Assembly (NCBI GenBank): GCA_002321895.1
Contig: DCMZ01000002.1
Coordinates: forward strand, 58,263-122,262
Length of the DNA: 64,000 nucleotides
Direction of reading: 5' to 3'
Source of the DNA: Bdellovibrionaceae bacterium UBA1609
Lineage (GTDB): Bacteria; Bdellovibrionota; Bdellovibrionia; Bdellovibrionales; UBA1609
Both the position numbers and the translations under genes were made by a program. Of this stretch, positions 44,784 to 54,278 are shown piece by piece. The notes under the pieces are model-generated. The model was not told the DNA's origin, searched no databases, and saw only the letters and a program-made list of their open reading frames with translations. The stretch's first letter is position 1, and each line of letters starts with the position of its first letter.

Positions 44784-45707
44784 ATGCCTTCCATTGGACC
44801 TCACCTTTTTTCCACTGACCAGCTTGATCGCGAGATCCTTACCTCTTTATTTGGTCAAGCTTCCCAGTTTAAGCAGAGTTGGAAGGTTGAAGAAGCCCCT
44901 TCATTGCGGGAAAAGGTAGTTTTTTTAGTTTTCCTTGAGCCAAGTACAAGAACGCGGATGAGTTTTGAAATTGCTTGTCATCGGTTGAATGCTAAGCCTT
45001 CAGTTTTTTCCAATAGTAAAAACACTAGCCTTGTTAAGGGTGAGTCTATTTTGGATACACTAAAGGTTTTAGAAGCTATGGGGCCAGATCTCATTGTTCT
45101 AAGGTCTTCACAAACGGAATCAGTCAAAAGCCATATTCTGCAGGCAAACTGTAGGTATATTAATGCTGGTAGCGGTTCAGATGAGCATCCTACACAAGCT
45201 TTACTGGATGCATTTACCATGAACGAAAAATTAGGAACCCTTTCAGGTAAAAATATTTTGTTTTTAGGAGATGTTCGTCATTCGAGGGTAGCAAATTCAA
45301 ATATCATTTTATTGGAGAAATTAGGTGCAAATATTGGCTTTTGTTCGCCTTCATTTTTTAGGCCCGAAGGTGATAAGCGTTGGATGAAAGCCGAATCTTT
45401 CGAAAAGCTGCAGCCGGCTCTTGAGTGGGCGGATGTTTGTATTGCTTTGAGGGTTCAAAAAGAAAGACACTCTGAAAAAACAGATCAAAACATTTCAGAA
45501 TTTGTAACTTACTATCAGCTGAATAGAGAGACAATTAAATGGTTAGGGCCCGAAAGTTATATTATGCACCCAGGTCCTTTTGTGCCGAATGAAGAAATCA
45601 CATATGACGTCGTAAACGATTCCAGAAGTTTGATTTTAAACCAAGTTGAAAATGGGGTTTTTGTTAGAGCGGCTTTGTTAAAAATGATGTTGGGAGAAGG
45701 TGGTTGA
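44784..45707 (+). CDS. pyrB: Aspartate carbamoyltransferase catalytic chain
   Basis: This 307-aa enzyme of pyrimidine synthesis joins carbamoyl phosphate and aspartate. Motifs: FLEPSTRTRMSFEIA (carbamoyl-phosphate site), DEHPTQALLDAFT and DVRHSRVANSN. No pyrI regulatory chain is seen. It opens the pyrB-carA-X-carB operon and its stop overlaps the carA ATG. Confidence 0.96.
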   Translation: MPSIGPHLFSTDQLDREILTSLFGQASQFKQSWKVEEAPSLREKVVFLVFLEPSTRTRMSFEIACHRLNAKPSVFSNSKNTSLVKGESILDTLKVLEAMGPDLIVLRSSQTESVKSHILQANCRYINAGSGSDEHPTQALLDAFTMNEKLGTLSGKNILFLGDVRHSRVANSNIILLEKLGANIGFCSPSFFRPEGDKRWMKAESFEKLQPALEWADVCIALRVQKERHSEKTDQNISEFVTYYQLNRETIKWLGPESYIMHPGPFVPNEEITYDVVNDSRSLILNQVENGVFVRAALLKMMLGEGG

Positions 45708-46768
45708 TGGCTGGTTATTTAGTTCTTGAATCGGGAGAAGTGTTTCAAGGTAATTGGAGAGGTGGCGAGCCTAAAGCCGGTGAGGTTGTGTTTAATACGT
45801 CACATTCAGGGTATGAAGAGATTGCTACTGATCCCTCTTATCACAATCAAATTATGGTTATGACCACCTCACAATTGGGCAACTATGGTGTAGATGAGTC
45901 TTTCTGGGAGAGTAAAAAACTGCATATTACTGGATTTGTAGCTTTAGAAATCCAGAGTGATGCATTTTCCGGATGGAAAGGTCGTTTGGATCAATTTCAA
46001 ATTCCTTCCATGGATCAAGTTGATACTCGAAGTTTAGTTTTAACTTTAAGGGAAAAGGGAACGGTCTGGGGTGCTCTGGTAGAAGAAAGCGATGAAGAAA
46101 GCGCTAGAAAAGCAGCGAAGACTTTGATCGTTGAAAAGAAGCAGGAAGATTTAGACTGGGCCTATGCAACCACTTGTTCGGATGCGTACGTTATAAAAGG
46201 TGAAGTGGATTCGGGGCCAAGAGTGGCTGTGATGGATTTTGGTTGCAAAACCAATATTTTGAGGGAGCTGCAAAAAAGGTGCAAAGAGGTAAAGGTCTTC
46301 CCGAGTAGGGCCACTGCAGATCAGATTAAGGAATATGACCCGCAGGGGATACTATTATCAAACGGTCCTGGTAACCCAGAAGATGTAAAACAAGCGCAAG
46401 AAACAATACGAAATTTATTGGGTTGGAGAACGATTTTTGGAATATGTATGGGACATCAGTTGCTATGCCTCTCAATGGGTGGAAAAACTTTTAGATTGAA
46501 GTTTGGCCATCGCGGAAGCAATCATCCTATTAAGGACGATCTGTTAAAAACTATTTATATTACAAGCCAAAATCATGGCTATGCGGTCGAGTCGGGTTCC
46601 CTTCCAGAGCATGTAGAGGAAACGCACTTTAATTTGAATGATAATACTTTGGCTGGAATCAATAGTGATAAGAACAAGTGTTTTTCTGTACAATTTCACC
46701 CCGAAAGTCATCCTGGGCCAAGAGAGTCAGAGTTGCTCTTTGATCATTTTATTAAGCGGGTATTATGA
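45707..46768 (+). CDS. carA: Carbamoyl-phosphate synthase small subunit
   Basis: 353 aa from the ATG at 45707 (TGATG overlap with pyrB). The N-terminal domain begins MAGYLVLESGEVFQG, and the glutaminase domain has the nucleophile Cys in FGICMGHQLLC and His-Glu in QFHPESHPGP. It feeds ammonia to CarB. Its stop overlaps the next gene, which is not carB. Confidence 0.97.
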   Translation: MAGYLVLESGEVFQGNWRGGEPKAGEVVFNTSHSGYEEIATDPSYHNQIMVMTTSQLGNYGVDESFWESKKLHITGFVALEIQSDAFSGWKGRLDQFQIPSMDQVDTRSLVLTLREKGTVWGALVEESDEESARKAAKTLIVEKKQEDLDWAYATTCSDAYVIKGEVDSGPRVAVMDFGCKTNILRELQKRCKEVKVFPSRATADQIKEYDPQGILLSNGPGNPEDVKQAQETIRNLLGWRTIFGICMGHQLLCLSMGGKTFRLKFGHRGSNHPIKDDLLKTIYITSQNHGYAVESGSLPEHVEETHFNLNDNTLAGINSDKNKCFSVQFHPESHPGPRESELLFDHFIKRVL

Positions 46769-47424
46769 GAGATGTAGAAATGGTCGTTGACCAGCTTATG
46801 CAATATTTTTCCGGGCCAAAGTTTCGTGAAGATGTGGAGCAGGGGAAAGCGCGCTTTTTTGAAGGCGCTGGTATTTTGGATGAAGAATCTCAAGATTATG
46901 AAAATAAGATGATTCAATTTTCTCACTGGTATCTTTTTTCGCGAAGGCTCATTGAATACCATAAGACACCGATTGAAGCTTATGAGGAGTTCAATGATTT
47001 GAGATTGGATACAGAGGTGATTGAAAACATTAAAAATGTAAGATCTCAAAGGCACAGTCTATTTGAAGTGCTTAAAGTTTCTGGAGACTACATTTTGGTA
47101 AAAGATATGTTTTCAGGATACAAAATTAAAGTTCTGGGAGTTGAGTTTATTCAAGGATTCAACAAAGGCGATATCATTGAGTCACGTGTGATCCCAAAGA
47201 ATGATAGTTTTTATTTTGCCGGCTCTTTTTGCTTTCATCCGCCGGAAGCAAAAAAGTTTATTAAAAAAGAAGTGAAAGTTGTAAATAAACTTCCTGTCGA
47301 CCAGCAGGATACGGCTCGGGAAGATTTGATATTTAGATTATTCAAAATGAATAGTAAATACGTGCAGTACACTCATGTGCCATTAAATATGATTTATACC
47401 AATGAAGGCCAATTAAAGTTTTAG
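46765..47424 (+). CDS. Unknown protein encoded between carA and carB
   Basis: 219 aa, coupled to carA by an ATGA overlap and followed by carB after 8 nt with carB's Shine-Dalgarno sequence at its stop codon. It is soluble, charged, with no signal peptide or membrane segment: a helical first half (MRDVEMVVDQLMQYFSG, HWYLFSRRLIEYHKTPIEAY) and a beta-rich second half (LFEVLKVSGDYILVKDMFSG, GDIIESRVIPKNDSFYFAG). I do not recognise it. The tight operon position suggests a partner or regulator of carbamoyl-phosphate synthase, but an unrelated passenger is possible. Confidence 0.8.
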   Translation: MRDVEMVVDQLMQYFSGPKFREDVEQGKARFFEGAGILDEESQDYENKMIQFSHWYLFSRRLIEYHKTPIEAYEEFNDLRLDTEVIENIKNVRSQRHSLFEVLKVSGDYILVKDMFSGYKIKVLGVEFIQGFNKGDIIESRVIPKNDSFYFAGSFCFHPPEAKKFIKKEVKVVNKLPVDQQDTAREDLIFRLFKMNSKYVQYTHVPLNMIYTNEGQLKF

Positions 47425-47432
47425 GAGGACTC

Positions 47433-50400
47433 GTGCCAAGAAAGTCTGGAATCAATAAGGTTTTGATACTTGGGAGTGGTCCGATTCAAATTGGACAAGC
47501 TTGTGAGTTCGATTACTCAGGAACACAAGCATGTAAAGCTTTGATGAATGCTGGGCTAGAGGTCATCTTAGTCAATTCTAACCCTGCAACTATAATGACA
47601 GATCCTGAATTGGCGAGTCGAGTTTATATTGAGCCCCTAAAAGTGGAGTTCGTTCAAAAGATTTTAGAGAAAGAAAAGCCAGACGCAATAATTCCTACAT
47701 TAGGTGGTCAGACAGCTCTTAACTTAGGATTGGAGCTGGAGTCCTCCGGTGTGTTGGATCGACTGGGCATTAAAATGTTGGGCGCCAATCAAGATACTAT
47801 TCGGAAGGCGGAAGACCGCGAAGAATTTAGAAAAATTCTAGATAAAATTGGGGCAAAATACCCGTCTTCAGAAATGGTAAAAACTTACGAACAAGGTGTT
47901 AGTGTTGGTAAGCAATTTGGTTTTCCAATTATTTTGCGGCCAAACTACACACTTGGTGGTGGCGGTGGTGGAATTGCCTACTCAGCAGAGGAATATGAGC
48001 AGAAGTTAGTTCAGGCTTTGCATGAGAGCCCCACTTCGGAGGTTCTCGTCGAGGAAAGTATTCTCGGCTGGAAAGAATATGAGCTAGAGGTTATGCGAGA
48101 CTGCGAAGGAACCTTCGTGGTTATTTGCTCCATTGAGAATATAGATCCATGCGGAGTACATACTGGGGACAGTATTACGGTAGCTCCTCAACAGACTCTA
48201 AGCGATCCGGAATATCAATTGATGCGTTTGGAAGCTAAACAAATCATTGAAGAGGTGGGTGTCGAGACGGGTGGAGCGAATGTTCAGTTTGCTGTGAATC
48301 CTAAAAATGGAGAACGTGTCGTAATCGAAATGAACCCAAGGGTGAGTCGTTCGTCGGCCTTAGCAAGTAAAGCCACGGGTTTCCCAATAGCTAAAATTGC
48401 AGCACTTTTAGCGATTGGTTATACTTTAGATGAAATTAAAAATGATATCACGGGAACAACACCATCTTGTTATGAGCCGGCGTTGGATTATGTGGTGACT
48501 AAAATTCCTCGTTTCGCATTTGAGAAGTTTCAAGGATCCAAAGATTTGCTGAGCACTCAGATGAAATCTGTGGGCGAAGTAATGAGCATAGGCCGAACAT
48601 TTAAAGAGTCCTTTATGAAAGCTTTGCTTTCTATGGAAGGGGATCCCCGGGGGTTTAAGCCTGTTTTGTTGGATGAGTCGAAAATCGTATATCCCAATTC
48701 GCAAAGAATGCATCACCTGTTTCAGGCTATAAGACAGGGCCACTCTTTAGATAGTCTCTATCGTAAAACATTTATCGATATGTGGTTTTTGAACCAATTT
48801 CAGGAGATGGTAAATGTTGAAAGTGAGTTGGTGAATCAAGGTGGTACTTTATCCAAAGAATTGCTTTTGAAAGCGAAGCGAACTGGATTCTCTGATGCAT
48901 GGATTGCGACTTTACAGGGTGTCTTTCAAAAAGAAGTTAGAGAGTTTAGACGAGAAAATGATTTGCGTCCGAGATTTTTTCAAGTGGACACCTGTGCGGG
49001 GGAATTCCAATCGGATACGCCGTATTTTTATTCGACCTACTGGAGTTTACCTGAGCCGCTAAAGAGCGATTCTAATACAGTGATCTTGCTGGGGAGTGGG
49101 CCAAATCGGATAGGTCAAGGGATTGAATTCGATTATTCTTGTGTAAGGTCGGTGAGAAAACTCAAGGACCTAGGCTTTAGAGTTGTAATGGTTAACTCTA
49201 ATCCAGAAACAGTATCAACTGATTATGACACATCTGATGAATTGTTCTTTGAGCCATTGACCGAGGAGCATGTGGGCGAAATTCTACACTTCTTGCAGCC
49301 TAAGGGATTTATTTCTCAAGTGGGAGGGCAGACTCCGATATTACTTGCGCCATCTTTGATAAAGGCCGGTTTTAAAATGCTGGGCTCTTCAATGGAAGCT
49401 ATGGATTTAGCGGAGGATCGAGCACAATTTATTGATATATGTAGGCAGTTGGATTTTAAGATTCCTAAATCAGGTATGGCCAGTGATCTATCCGAGGCGC
49501 AAGAGATCATAAAATCGGTACCTTTCCCCATTCTATGTAGACCATCCTATGTTCTTGGAGGTCGAAGAATGGAGATTGTTGAAAATGAGTCCGAGTTAGA
49601 AAGTTATTTCAAACGTCATCATGAATATATTTCCTCCAGTCATCCTTGTCTCATTGATCAGTTTTTGGAGCGGGCACTCGAAGTCGATATCGATCTGGTT
49701 CGCGGTCCAAACTGGAGTGTGGTTGGGGGAATCATCGAGCATATCGAGGCCGCGGGTGTTCATAGTGGAGACAGTATGGGGGTTTTGCCACCTCAAAGGC
49801 TGAAAGACGCTACGAGCGTTAAGATTGAGGAAATGGCGAAGCGGCTGGCAGATAAAATGAATATTCTTGGGTTTTTAAATCTTCAGCTAGCTGTAAAAGA
49901 CGACGAAGTTTTTATGATTGAAGCGAATCCTCGGAGTTCAAGAAGTGTTCCTTTTATTGCTAAGGCGGGAGGAGTTCCATTGGTGGATCTTGGAGTCATG
50001 GGAATAATGGGTGCTAAAGCTGAGGATGTGAAGCCGGAAGCCTATAATTGGAAGGATTTGAAGTCCGTTTGTGTCAAGGGAGTGGTCTTTCCATTTAAGA
50101 AGTTCGCAGAATCTGATTCGTTATTAGGCCCAGAGATGAAGTCAACGGGAGAAAGTATGGGGCGTGCAGATTCCTATGGTGAAGCGCTTCTTAAAGCTCT
50201 GGTTTCTAGCCAAGTTAATTTACCCTCAGAAGGTCGAGTGTTTCTTTCTTTGCGGGACAAGGATAAGGAAAATCTTTTACCTCAGATCGAGCTCCTAAAC
50301 AAAATGGGATACTCTCTGATGGGGACATTGGGAACAGCGGAGTTTCTTATTCAAAAAGGTATAGAATGTGAGGCTGTTAAGAAGGTAGCGGAAGGTCGTC

Positions 50401-50609
50401 CTAATTGTGTGGACAGAATCCGTTCGGGAGATGTGGGGTTTGTGATAAATACCACTTCCGGAAGAGAAGCTGTAGAAGCGAGCTTTAGTATTCGAAGGAG
50501 TTGCATTGATTTTTCTGTCCCATGTATTACTGAGAGTGATGCAGCTATTGAAGTGATTTCCGCGCTCAATTCGAATGGTAAATCAGGATATTCAGTCGCT
50601 CCGCTATAA
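47433..50609 (+). CDS. carB: Carbamoyl-phosphate synthase large subunit
   Basis: The 1058-aa protein has two ATP-grasp halves, each starting with a characteristic loop (LILGSGPIQIGQACEFDYSG; LLGSGPNRIGQGIEFDYSC), and a C-terminal allosteric MGS-like domain (about 925-1058). It starts at GTG 47433 behind AGGAGG. It makes carbamoyl phosphate for pyrimidine and arginine synthesis. It is the end of the operon. Confidence 0.98.
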   Translation: MPRKSGINKVLILGSGPIQIGQACEFDYSGTQACKALMNAGLEVILVNSNPATIMTDPELASRVYIEPLKVEFVQKILEKEKPDAIIPTLGGQTALNLGLELESSGVLDRLGIKMLGANQDTIRKAEDREEFRKILDKIGAKYPSSEMVKTYEQGVSVGKQFGFPIILRPNYTLGGGGGGIAYSAEEYEQKLVQALHESPTSEVLVEESILGWKEYELEVMRDCEGTFVVICSIENIDPCGVHTGDSITVAPQQTLSDPEYQLMRLEAKQIIEEVGVETGGANVQFAVNPKNGERVVIEMNPRVSRSSALASKATGFPIAKIAALLAIGYTLDEIKNDITGTTPSCYEPALDYVVTKIPRFAFEKFQGSKDLLSTQMKSVGEVMSIGRTFKESFMKALLSMEGDPRGFKPVLLDESKIVYPNSQRMHHLFQAIRQGHSLDSLYRKTFIDMWFLNQFQEMVNVESELVNQGGTLSKELLLKAKRTGFSDAWIATLQGVFQKEVREFRRENDLRPRFFQVDTCAGEFQSDTPYFYSTYWSLPEPLKSDSNTVILLGSGPNRIGQGIEFDYSCVRSVRKLKDLGFRVVMVNSNPETVSTDYDTSDELFFEPLTEEHVGEILHFLQPKGFISQVGGQTPILLAPSLIKAGFKMLGSSMEAMDLAEDRAQFIDICRQLDFKIPKSGMASDLSEAQEIIKSVPFPILCRPSYVLGGRRMEIVENESELESYFKRHHEYISSSHPCLIDQFLERALEVDIDLVRGPNWSVVGGIIEHIEAAGVHSGDSMGVLPPQRLKDATSVKIEEMAKRLADKMNILGFLNLQLAVKDDEVFMIEANPRSSRSVPFIAKAGGVPLVDLGVMGIMGAKAEDVKPEAYNWKDLKSVCVKGVVFPFKKFAESDSLLGPEMKSTGESMGRADSYGEALLKALVSSQVNLPSEGRVFLSLRDKDKENLLPQIELLNKMGYSLMGTLGTAEFLIQKGIECEAVKKVAEGRPNCVDRIRSGDVGFVINTTSGREAVEASFSIRRSCIDFSVPCITESDAAIEVISALNSNGKSGYSVAPL

Positions 50610-50619
50610 TTGAAAACTT

Positions 50620-50662
50620 TGACCCTCACCCTATTTTCTGTTTCAATTTCATAGGTGAGGGA
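50620..50662 (+). promoter_or_regulatory. Promoter and hairpin before the ABC-pilus operon
   Basis: TTGACC (50620-50625), 17-nt spacer and TTCAAT (50643-50648) form a plausible promoter. An 8-bp perfect inverted repeat (ccctcacc 50624-50631, ggtgaggg 50655-50662) puts the Shine-Dalgarno sequence of the next gene in its 3' arm. Only transcripts reading through from carB contain both arms. Confidence 0.45.
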
Positions 50663-50667
50663 AGAAT

Positions 50668-51558
50668 ATGAATATTCTTGAAGTGGAAGATCTGCACAAG
50701 AGCTTTAAAAAGGGCTTTATTCCAAAAACCTATAACGTGTTAAAAGGGGTTTCTTTTACAATCCCCAAAGGCACAATTACAGGATTTTTAGGTGGCAACG
50801 GGGCCGGGAAAACCACCACAATGAAGTGTGTCTTGGGCCTTGCTCTTCCTGATAAAGGTGAAATTCGTTTTTTTGGAGACTCTGAGTTATCTACCGAGGT
50901 GAAAGCTAAGGTGGGTTTTTTACCGGAGCGACCCTATTTTTATGATTATTTAACGGGTGAAGAATTTTTAAAGTTTTATGGCGAAATTTCGGGAAAATTT
51001 AAATCTCAATTCGATTTGAAAGCAAGAATAGACTACCTCATAAAAAAAGTGGATTTACAGCATGCAAGAGATAGGTCTCTGAAGGGGTACTCCAAGGGGA
51101 TGTTGCAGAAAATCGGCTTGGCGCAGGCTCTGATTCATTACCCGGAATTTGTTATTTTGGATGAACCCATGGCCGGTTTAGATCCTGATGGCCGTCACTA
51201 TTTGAGTGAACTGATTTCTGAAACTGCAAAGCAAGGTACATCTATATTTTTTAGTTCTCATCTTCTTAACGATACCGAGAAGCTATGTGAGAACCTTGTT
51301 ATTTTGCGAGATGGTGTAGTGCAATTTTCTGGAGGTACTCAAACCTTCCTCGGTCAAATGGGTCGAACGAGCCATATAAAATATCAAGGCGATTCGATGA
51401 TTGAGTCGGTTGAAGTGGAGAATGGTGAGCCGCTACAGATGAAGATAGACGAGTTGCGAAAAGCAAGCCGAACTATCATTAGTGTTTCCCCAAATATTAC
51501 AAGTTTAGAGGATGCTTTTGTGGGTTTCGCCATGGATAAGAAGAGGGAAAACCTATGA
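50668..51558 (+). CDS. ABC transporter ATPase (PilH-like by context)
   Basis: The 296-aa ATPase has Walker A GGNGAGKTTTMK, a signature KGYSKGMLQKIGLAQAL (LSGG replaced by YSKG), Walker B FVILDEPMAGLDP and the switch His in FFSSHLLNDTEKL. Partner permease and pilD follow directly. Myxococcus pil clusters carry the same order (pilH, pilI, pilD, pilM...), so this is probably the PilH counterpart; pilG is not present. The transported substrate is unknown. Confidence 0.85.
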   Translation: MNILEVEDLHKSFKKGFIPKTYNVLKGVSFTIPKGTITGFLGGNGAGKTTTMKCVLGLALPDKGEIRFFGDSELSTEVKAKVGFLPERPYFYDYLTGEEFLKFYGEISGKFKSQFDLKARIDYLIKKVDLQHARDRSLKGYSKGMLQKIGLAQALIHYPEFVILDEPMAGLDPDGRHYLSELISETAKQGTSIFFSSHLLNDTEKLCENLVILRDGVVQFSGGTQTFLGQMGRTSHIKYQGDSMIESVEVENGEPLQMKIDELRKASRTIISVSPNITSLEDAFVGFAMDKKRENL

Positions 51559-52319
51559 ACGTTGTTTGGATCTTAGCAAAAAATACATTTAGAGAAATCA
51601 TTAGAGATAGAATTTTATATGGACTGATTGTTTTTGCTTTGTTGCTAGTTGGTTTTAGTCTAGCTCTTGGTCAGCTATCCTTTACCGAGCAGGCGAGAAT
51701 TTCAGGGAATTTTGGATTTGCAGGAATTCATATTAGCTCTATGGTTCTTGCGATTTTTATTGGGGCGAGTTTAGTTGCAAAAGAGATTGATAAAAAGACG
51801 GTAATGACTTTATTGGTTCGGCCAATGTCGCGACTACAATTTATTTTAGGAAAGTGTCTTGGGCTCACTTTTGTAATTTCAACGGTTATCCTAGGTTTGG
51901 CACTGGTCATGTATTTTGTATTTTTGGGCCTCGGCTTGGAAGTGTATCCAAACTTTTTAAAGGCCTTGTGGGGGATTCTTCTCGAGGCGATTCTATTGTT
52001 AGGTATGGCGATGTTCTTCAGTAGTTTTTCTCGCCCGATGATGGTCATTTGTTTTAGTTTGGGAATCTTCTTTATTGGTCATTGGCTTAATAATTTGACA
52101 TATTTTTCCGAGCAAAGTGAATCTGAGGGGTTTAAATCCATCGCAGAAGTAATCACATCGGTGTTTCCAAATTTAGAACGGTTCAATTGGAGAGATCAGG
52201 TGCTTGTCGAGAAATTTATACCTGATGATTTAATTTTGGCTACAGTTTATTCCTTTGCTTGGTTTTCTTTTTGTATTGTGCTCACTTCGTTTATCTTTAG
52301 AAGGAAAGACTTTGGTTGA
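51555..52319 (+). CDS. ABC-2-type permease (PilI-like by context)
   Basis: A 254-aa polytopic membrane protein with about six hydrophobic segments (for example LYGLIVFALLLVGFSLALG, CLGLTFVISTVILGLALVMY, SLGIFFIGHWLNNLTYF). It starts inside the ATPase stop (ATGA). The typical ABC-2 feature of an early amphipathic helix (VVWILAKNTFREIIRDRILY) is present. It is probably the membrane half of the preceding ABC transporter. Confidence 0.82.
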   Translation: MNVVWILAKNTFREIIRDRILYGLIVFALLLVGFSLALGQLSFTEQARISGNFGFAGIHISSMVLAIFIGASLVAKEIDKKTVMTLLVRPMSRLQFILGKCLGLTFVISTVILGLALVMYFVFLGLGLEVYPNFLKALWGILLEAILLLGMAMFFSSFSRPMMVICFSLGIFFIGHWLNNLTYFSEQSESEGFKSIAEVITSVFPNLERFNWRDQVLVEKFIPDDLILATVYSFAWFSFCIVLTSFIFRRKDFG

Positions 52320-53109
52320 TTTGAATCTTGTTCAGGAATGGTTTCCCATTTATTTATTTCTCATTGGTCTGCTATTTGGAAGTTTTGCAAATGTTGTAAT
52401 TTTTCGTCTGCCTCAAGGTAGGTCGGTCGTTACGCCACGAAGTGCCTGCGGGTCATGTGGAACCCCGGTGGCTTGGTTCGACAATATTCCGGTTTTGTCT
52501 TGGTTAGTTCTTAGGGGGAAGTGCAGGAAATGCAGCGCTAAAATTAGTTTCCGATATCCACTAGTTGAGATCTTGATGGCCGTTCTATTTTGGGCGGTTG
52601 GGTATAAATATGGATTGAGTTGGACCACTCTGGAGTTACTTATTCTTACATTTGGCTTAGTGACGGTGAGCTTTATTGATATTGATCACATGATATTGCC
52701 AGATTCCTTCACCTTGTCGGGAATAGTGATTGGTCTAGTTGGGGCTACTTTGTCTCCAGAGCGAGATTTTCTTCCTTCTTTATATGGTGTGCTCGTGGGC
52801 GGAGGATTTTTATGGGCCGTTGCCTACTTTTATTTTGCTCTCCGAAATCAAGATGGAATGGGGGGAGGAGATATAAAGCTCTTAGGGTGGCTGGGTGCTG
52901 TTCTCTCCTGGACTTCCGTCCCGTTTATTATCCTAACCTCCAGTGTGATCGGGAGTATTGCCGGGGTTTCCATGGCGCTTTTTAGGCGTTCGGACATGAA
53001 ATCATCGATCCCGTTTGGCCCTTACCTGGCTTTGGGGGCATTTTTATATATTTTTGCCGGGGAGGAGATCACAAACTGGTATATAGACCTGTTTATTCCT
53101 AATCGCTGA
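52312..53109 (+). CDS. pilD: Prepilin peptidase/N-methyltransferase PilD
   Basis: 265 aa from the TTG at 52312, with an AAGGAAA Shine-Dalgarno sequence and an overlap with the permease stop; an upstream in-frame TTG at 52255 lies deep in the permease gene. Motifs: GSFANVVIFRLP, the zinc-binding CGSCGTP and CRKC pairs, and the two aspartyl-protease sites FIDIDHMILPD and GMGGGDIKLLG. It processes type IV pilins in the inner membrane. Confidence 0.93.
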   Translation: MVDLNLVQEWFPIYLFLIGLLFGSFANVVIFRLPQGRSVVTPRSACGSCGTPVAWFDNIPVLSWLVLRGKCRKCSAKISFRYPLVEILMAVLFWAVGYKYGLSWTTLELLILTFGLVTVSFIDIDHMILPDSFTLSGIVIGLVGATLSPERDFLPSLYGVLVGGGFLWAVAYFYFALRNQDGMGGGDIKLLGWLGAVLSWTSVPFIILTSSVIGSIAGVSMALFRRSDMKSSIPFGPYLALGAFLYIFAGEEITNWYIDLFIPNR

Positions 53110-53114
53110 CTCGT

Positions 53115-53143
53115 TTGACAACGCTGTAAGTGTTCGATTTAAT
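53115..53143 (+). promoter_or_regulatory. sigma70-type promoter of pilMNOPQ
   Basis: Perfect -35 TTGACA, 17-nt spacer and -10 TTTAAT, giving a leader of about 80 nt before pilM with an AAGGAG Shine-Dalgarno sequence. Confidence 0.7.
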
Positions 53144-53231
53144 TTACGAAGGTTAGTGTAGCCTCTTCAAAAGTCAGGGATGGTTTTTGAACTGAAATAG
53201 GACTTTTCACCAGCAAAGGAGCATCAAGAAG

Positions 53232-54278
53232 ATGCTTTTCGGATCTAAGAAAATCGTAGGTTTAGATATTGGAACTAATTCCGTGAAAGTGGCGGAGTTG
53301 GACGTATCTAAAAACTCGGCAACTTTGCAGAAGTTTGGGATATTGGAGGCCCCTCCTACCTCCGTGTCCGCAGGTGATATTGTTGATGCTGGCATCTATG
53401 GAGATGCGGTTTTATCTCTATTGCAAAACCAGAAGATTAAGACGAAGCCCACTTGCGCAGGTATGTGGGGATCTTCGGTCATTGTTAAAAAGATCAGTAT
53501 CCCTCAGATGGAAAAAAAGTTTGTTGCCGAACAAATACGCTGGGAGGCGGAACAATACATTCCGTTCGATATTTCTGAAGTGAACTTAGACTATGCCTTT
53601 TTGAAGGAAAGTTCTGCTGGCTACGACAATATGGATGTATTGCTTGTTGCTGCCCGTAAAGAGCAGATTATAAAGTACGTTGAAATTATCGAAACGGCTG
53701 GACAGGTTGTGTCCATTATTGATGTAAATGGTTTTGCACTGGCGAACTGCTTTACGTTTAATTATGGCCCAGCTAAAGATCCTGTTGCTGTACTGAATAT
53801 TGGATCTCAATACACCAATTTTGTAGTTATCTCAGGTGAGGATCTTATTTTCTGTAGAGATATTCCTGTGGGTGGACAATTTTATACGGTTGATATTCAA
53901 AAATCGCTGAATGTGAGTTTGACCGAAGCGGAATCTCTAAAAATTAGCGCTTCTATGGGGCAGATGCCTGAGGAAATAGCTTCAGTGATTAGCTCTTCTC
54001 ACGAGATAGTTTGTGATGAAATTCAGGGAAGTATAGACTTTTTTAATAATACCACGCCAGGTGTTGAGATTTCAAAAATCTATGTTACCGGTGGCGGTAG
54101 TCGTACACCAGGATTGATTCAGCAGTTAGGGCAGGCCACCCAGAGAGAAGTAGAGCTTCTTAACCCTTTTGCTAAAGTTAAGGTGGGCCGAGGTTTAGGT
54201 GGAGATTATATAAACCAGGTGAGTGATCTTGCTGCTTGCGCAATTGGTTTGGGATTGCGCAAGGAGGGTGATTCATGA
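53232..54278 (+). CDS. pilM: Type IV pilus assembly ATPase-like protein PilM
   Basis: The 348-aa FtsA/actin-like cytoplasmic protein begins FGSKKIVGLDIGTNSVKVAEL (nucleotide phosphate 1 loop DIGTNSVK) and has the second phosphate loop near IYVTGGGSRTPGLIQ. It binds the N terminus of PilN and links the alignment complex to the motor. It overlaps pilN by 4 nt. Confidence 0.95.
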   Translation: MLFGSKKIVGLDIGTNSVKVAELDVSKNSATLQKFGILEAPPTSVSAGDIVDAGIYGDAVLSLLQNQKIKTKPTCAGMWGSSVIVKKISIPQMEKKFVAEQIRWEAEQYIPFDISEVNLDYAFLKESSAGYDNMDVLLVAARKEQIIKYVEIIETAGQVVSIIDVNGFALANCFTFNYGPAKDPVAVLNIGSQYTNFVVISGEDLIFCRDIPVGGQFYTVDIQKSLNVSLTEAESLKISASMGQMPEEIASVISSSHEIVCDEIQGSIDFFNNTTPGVEISKIYVTGGGSRTPGLIQQLGQATQREVELLNPFAKVKVGRGLGGDYINQVSDLAACAIGLGLRKEGDS

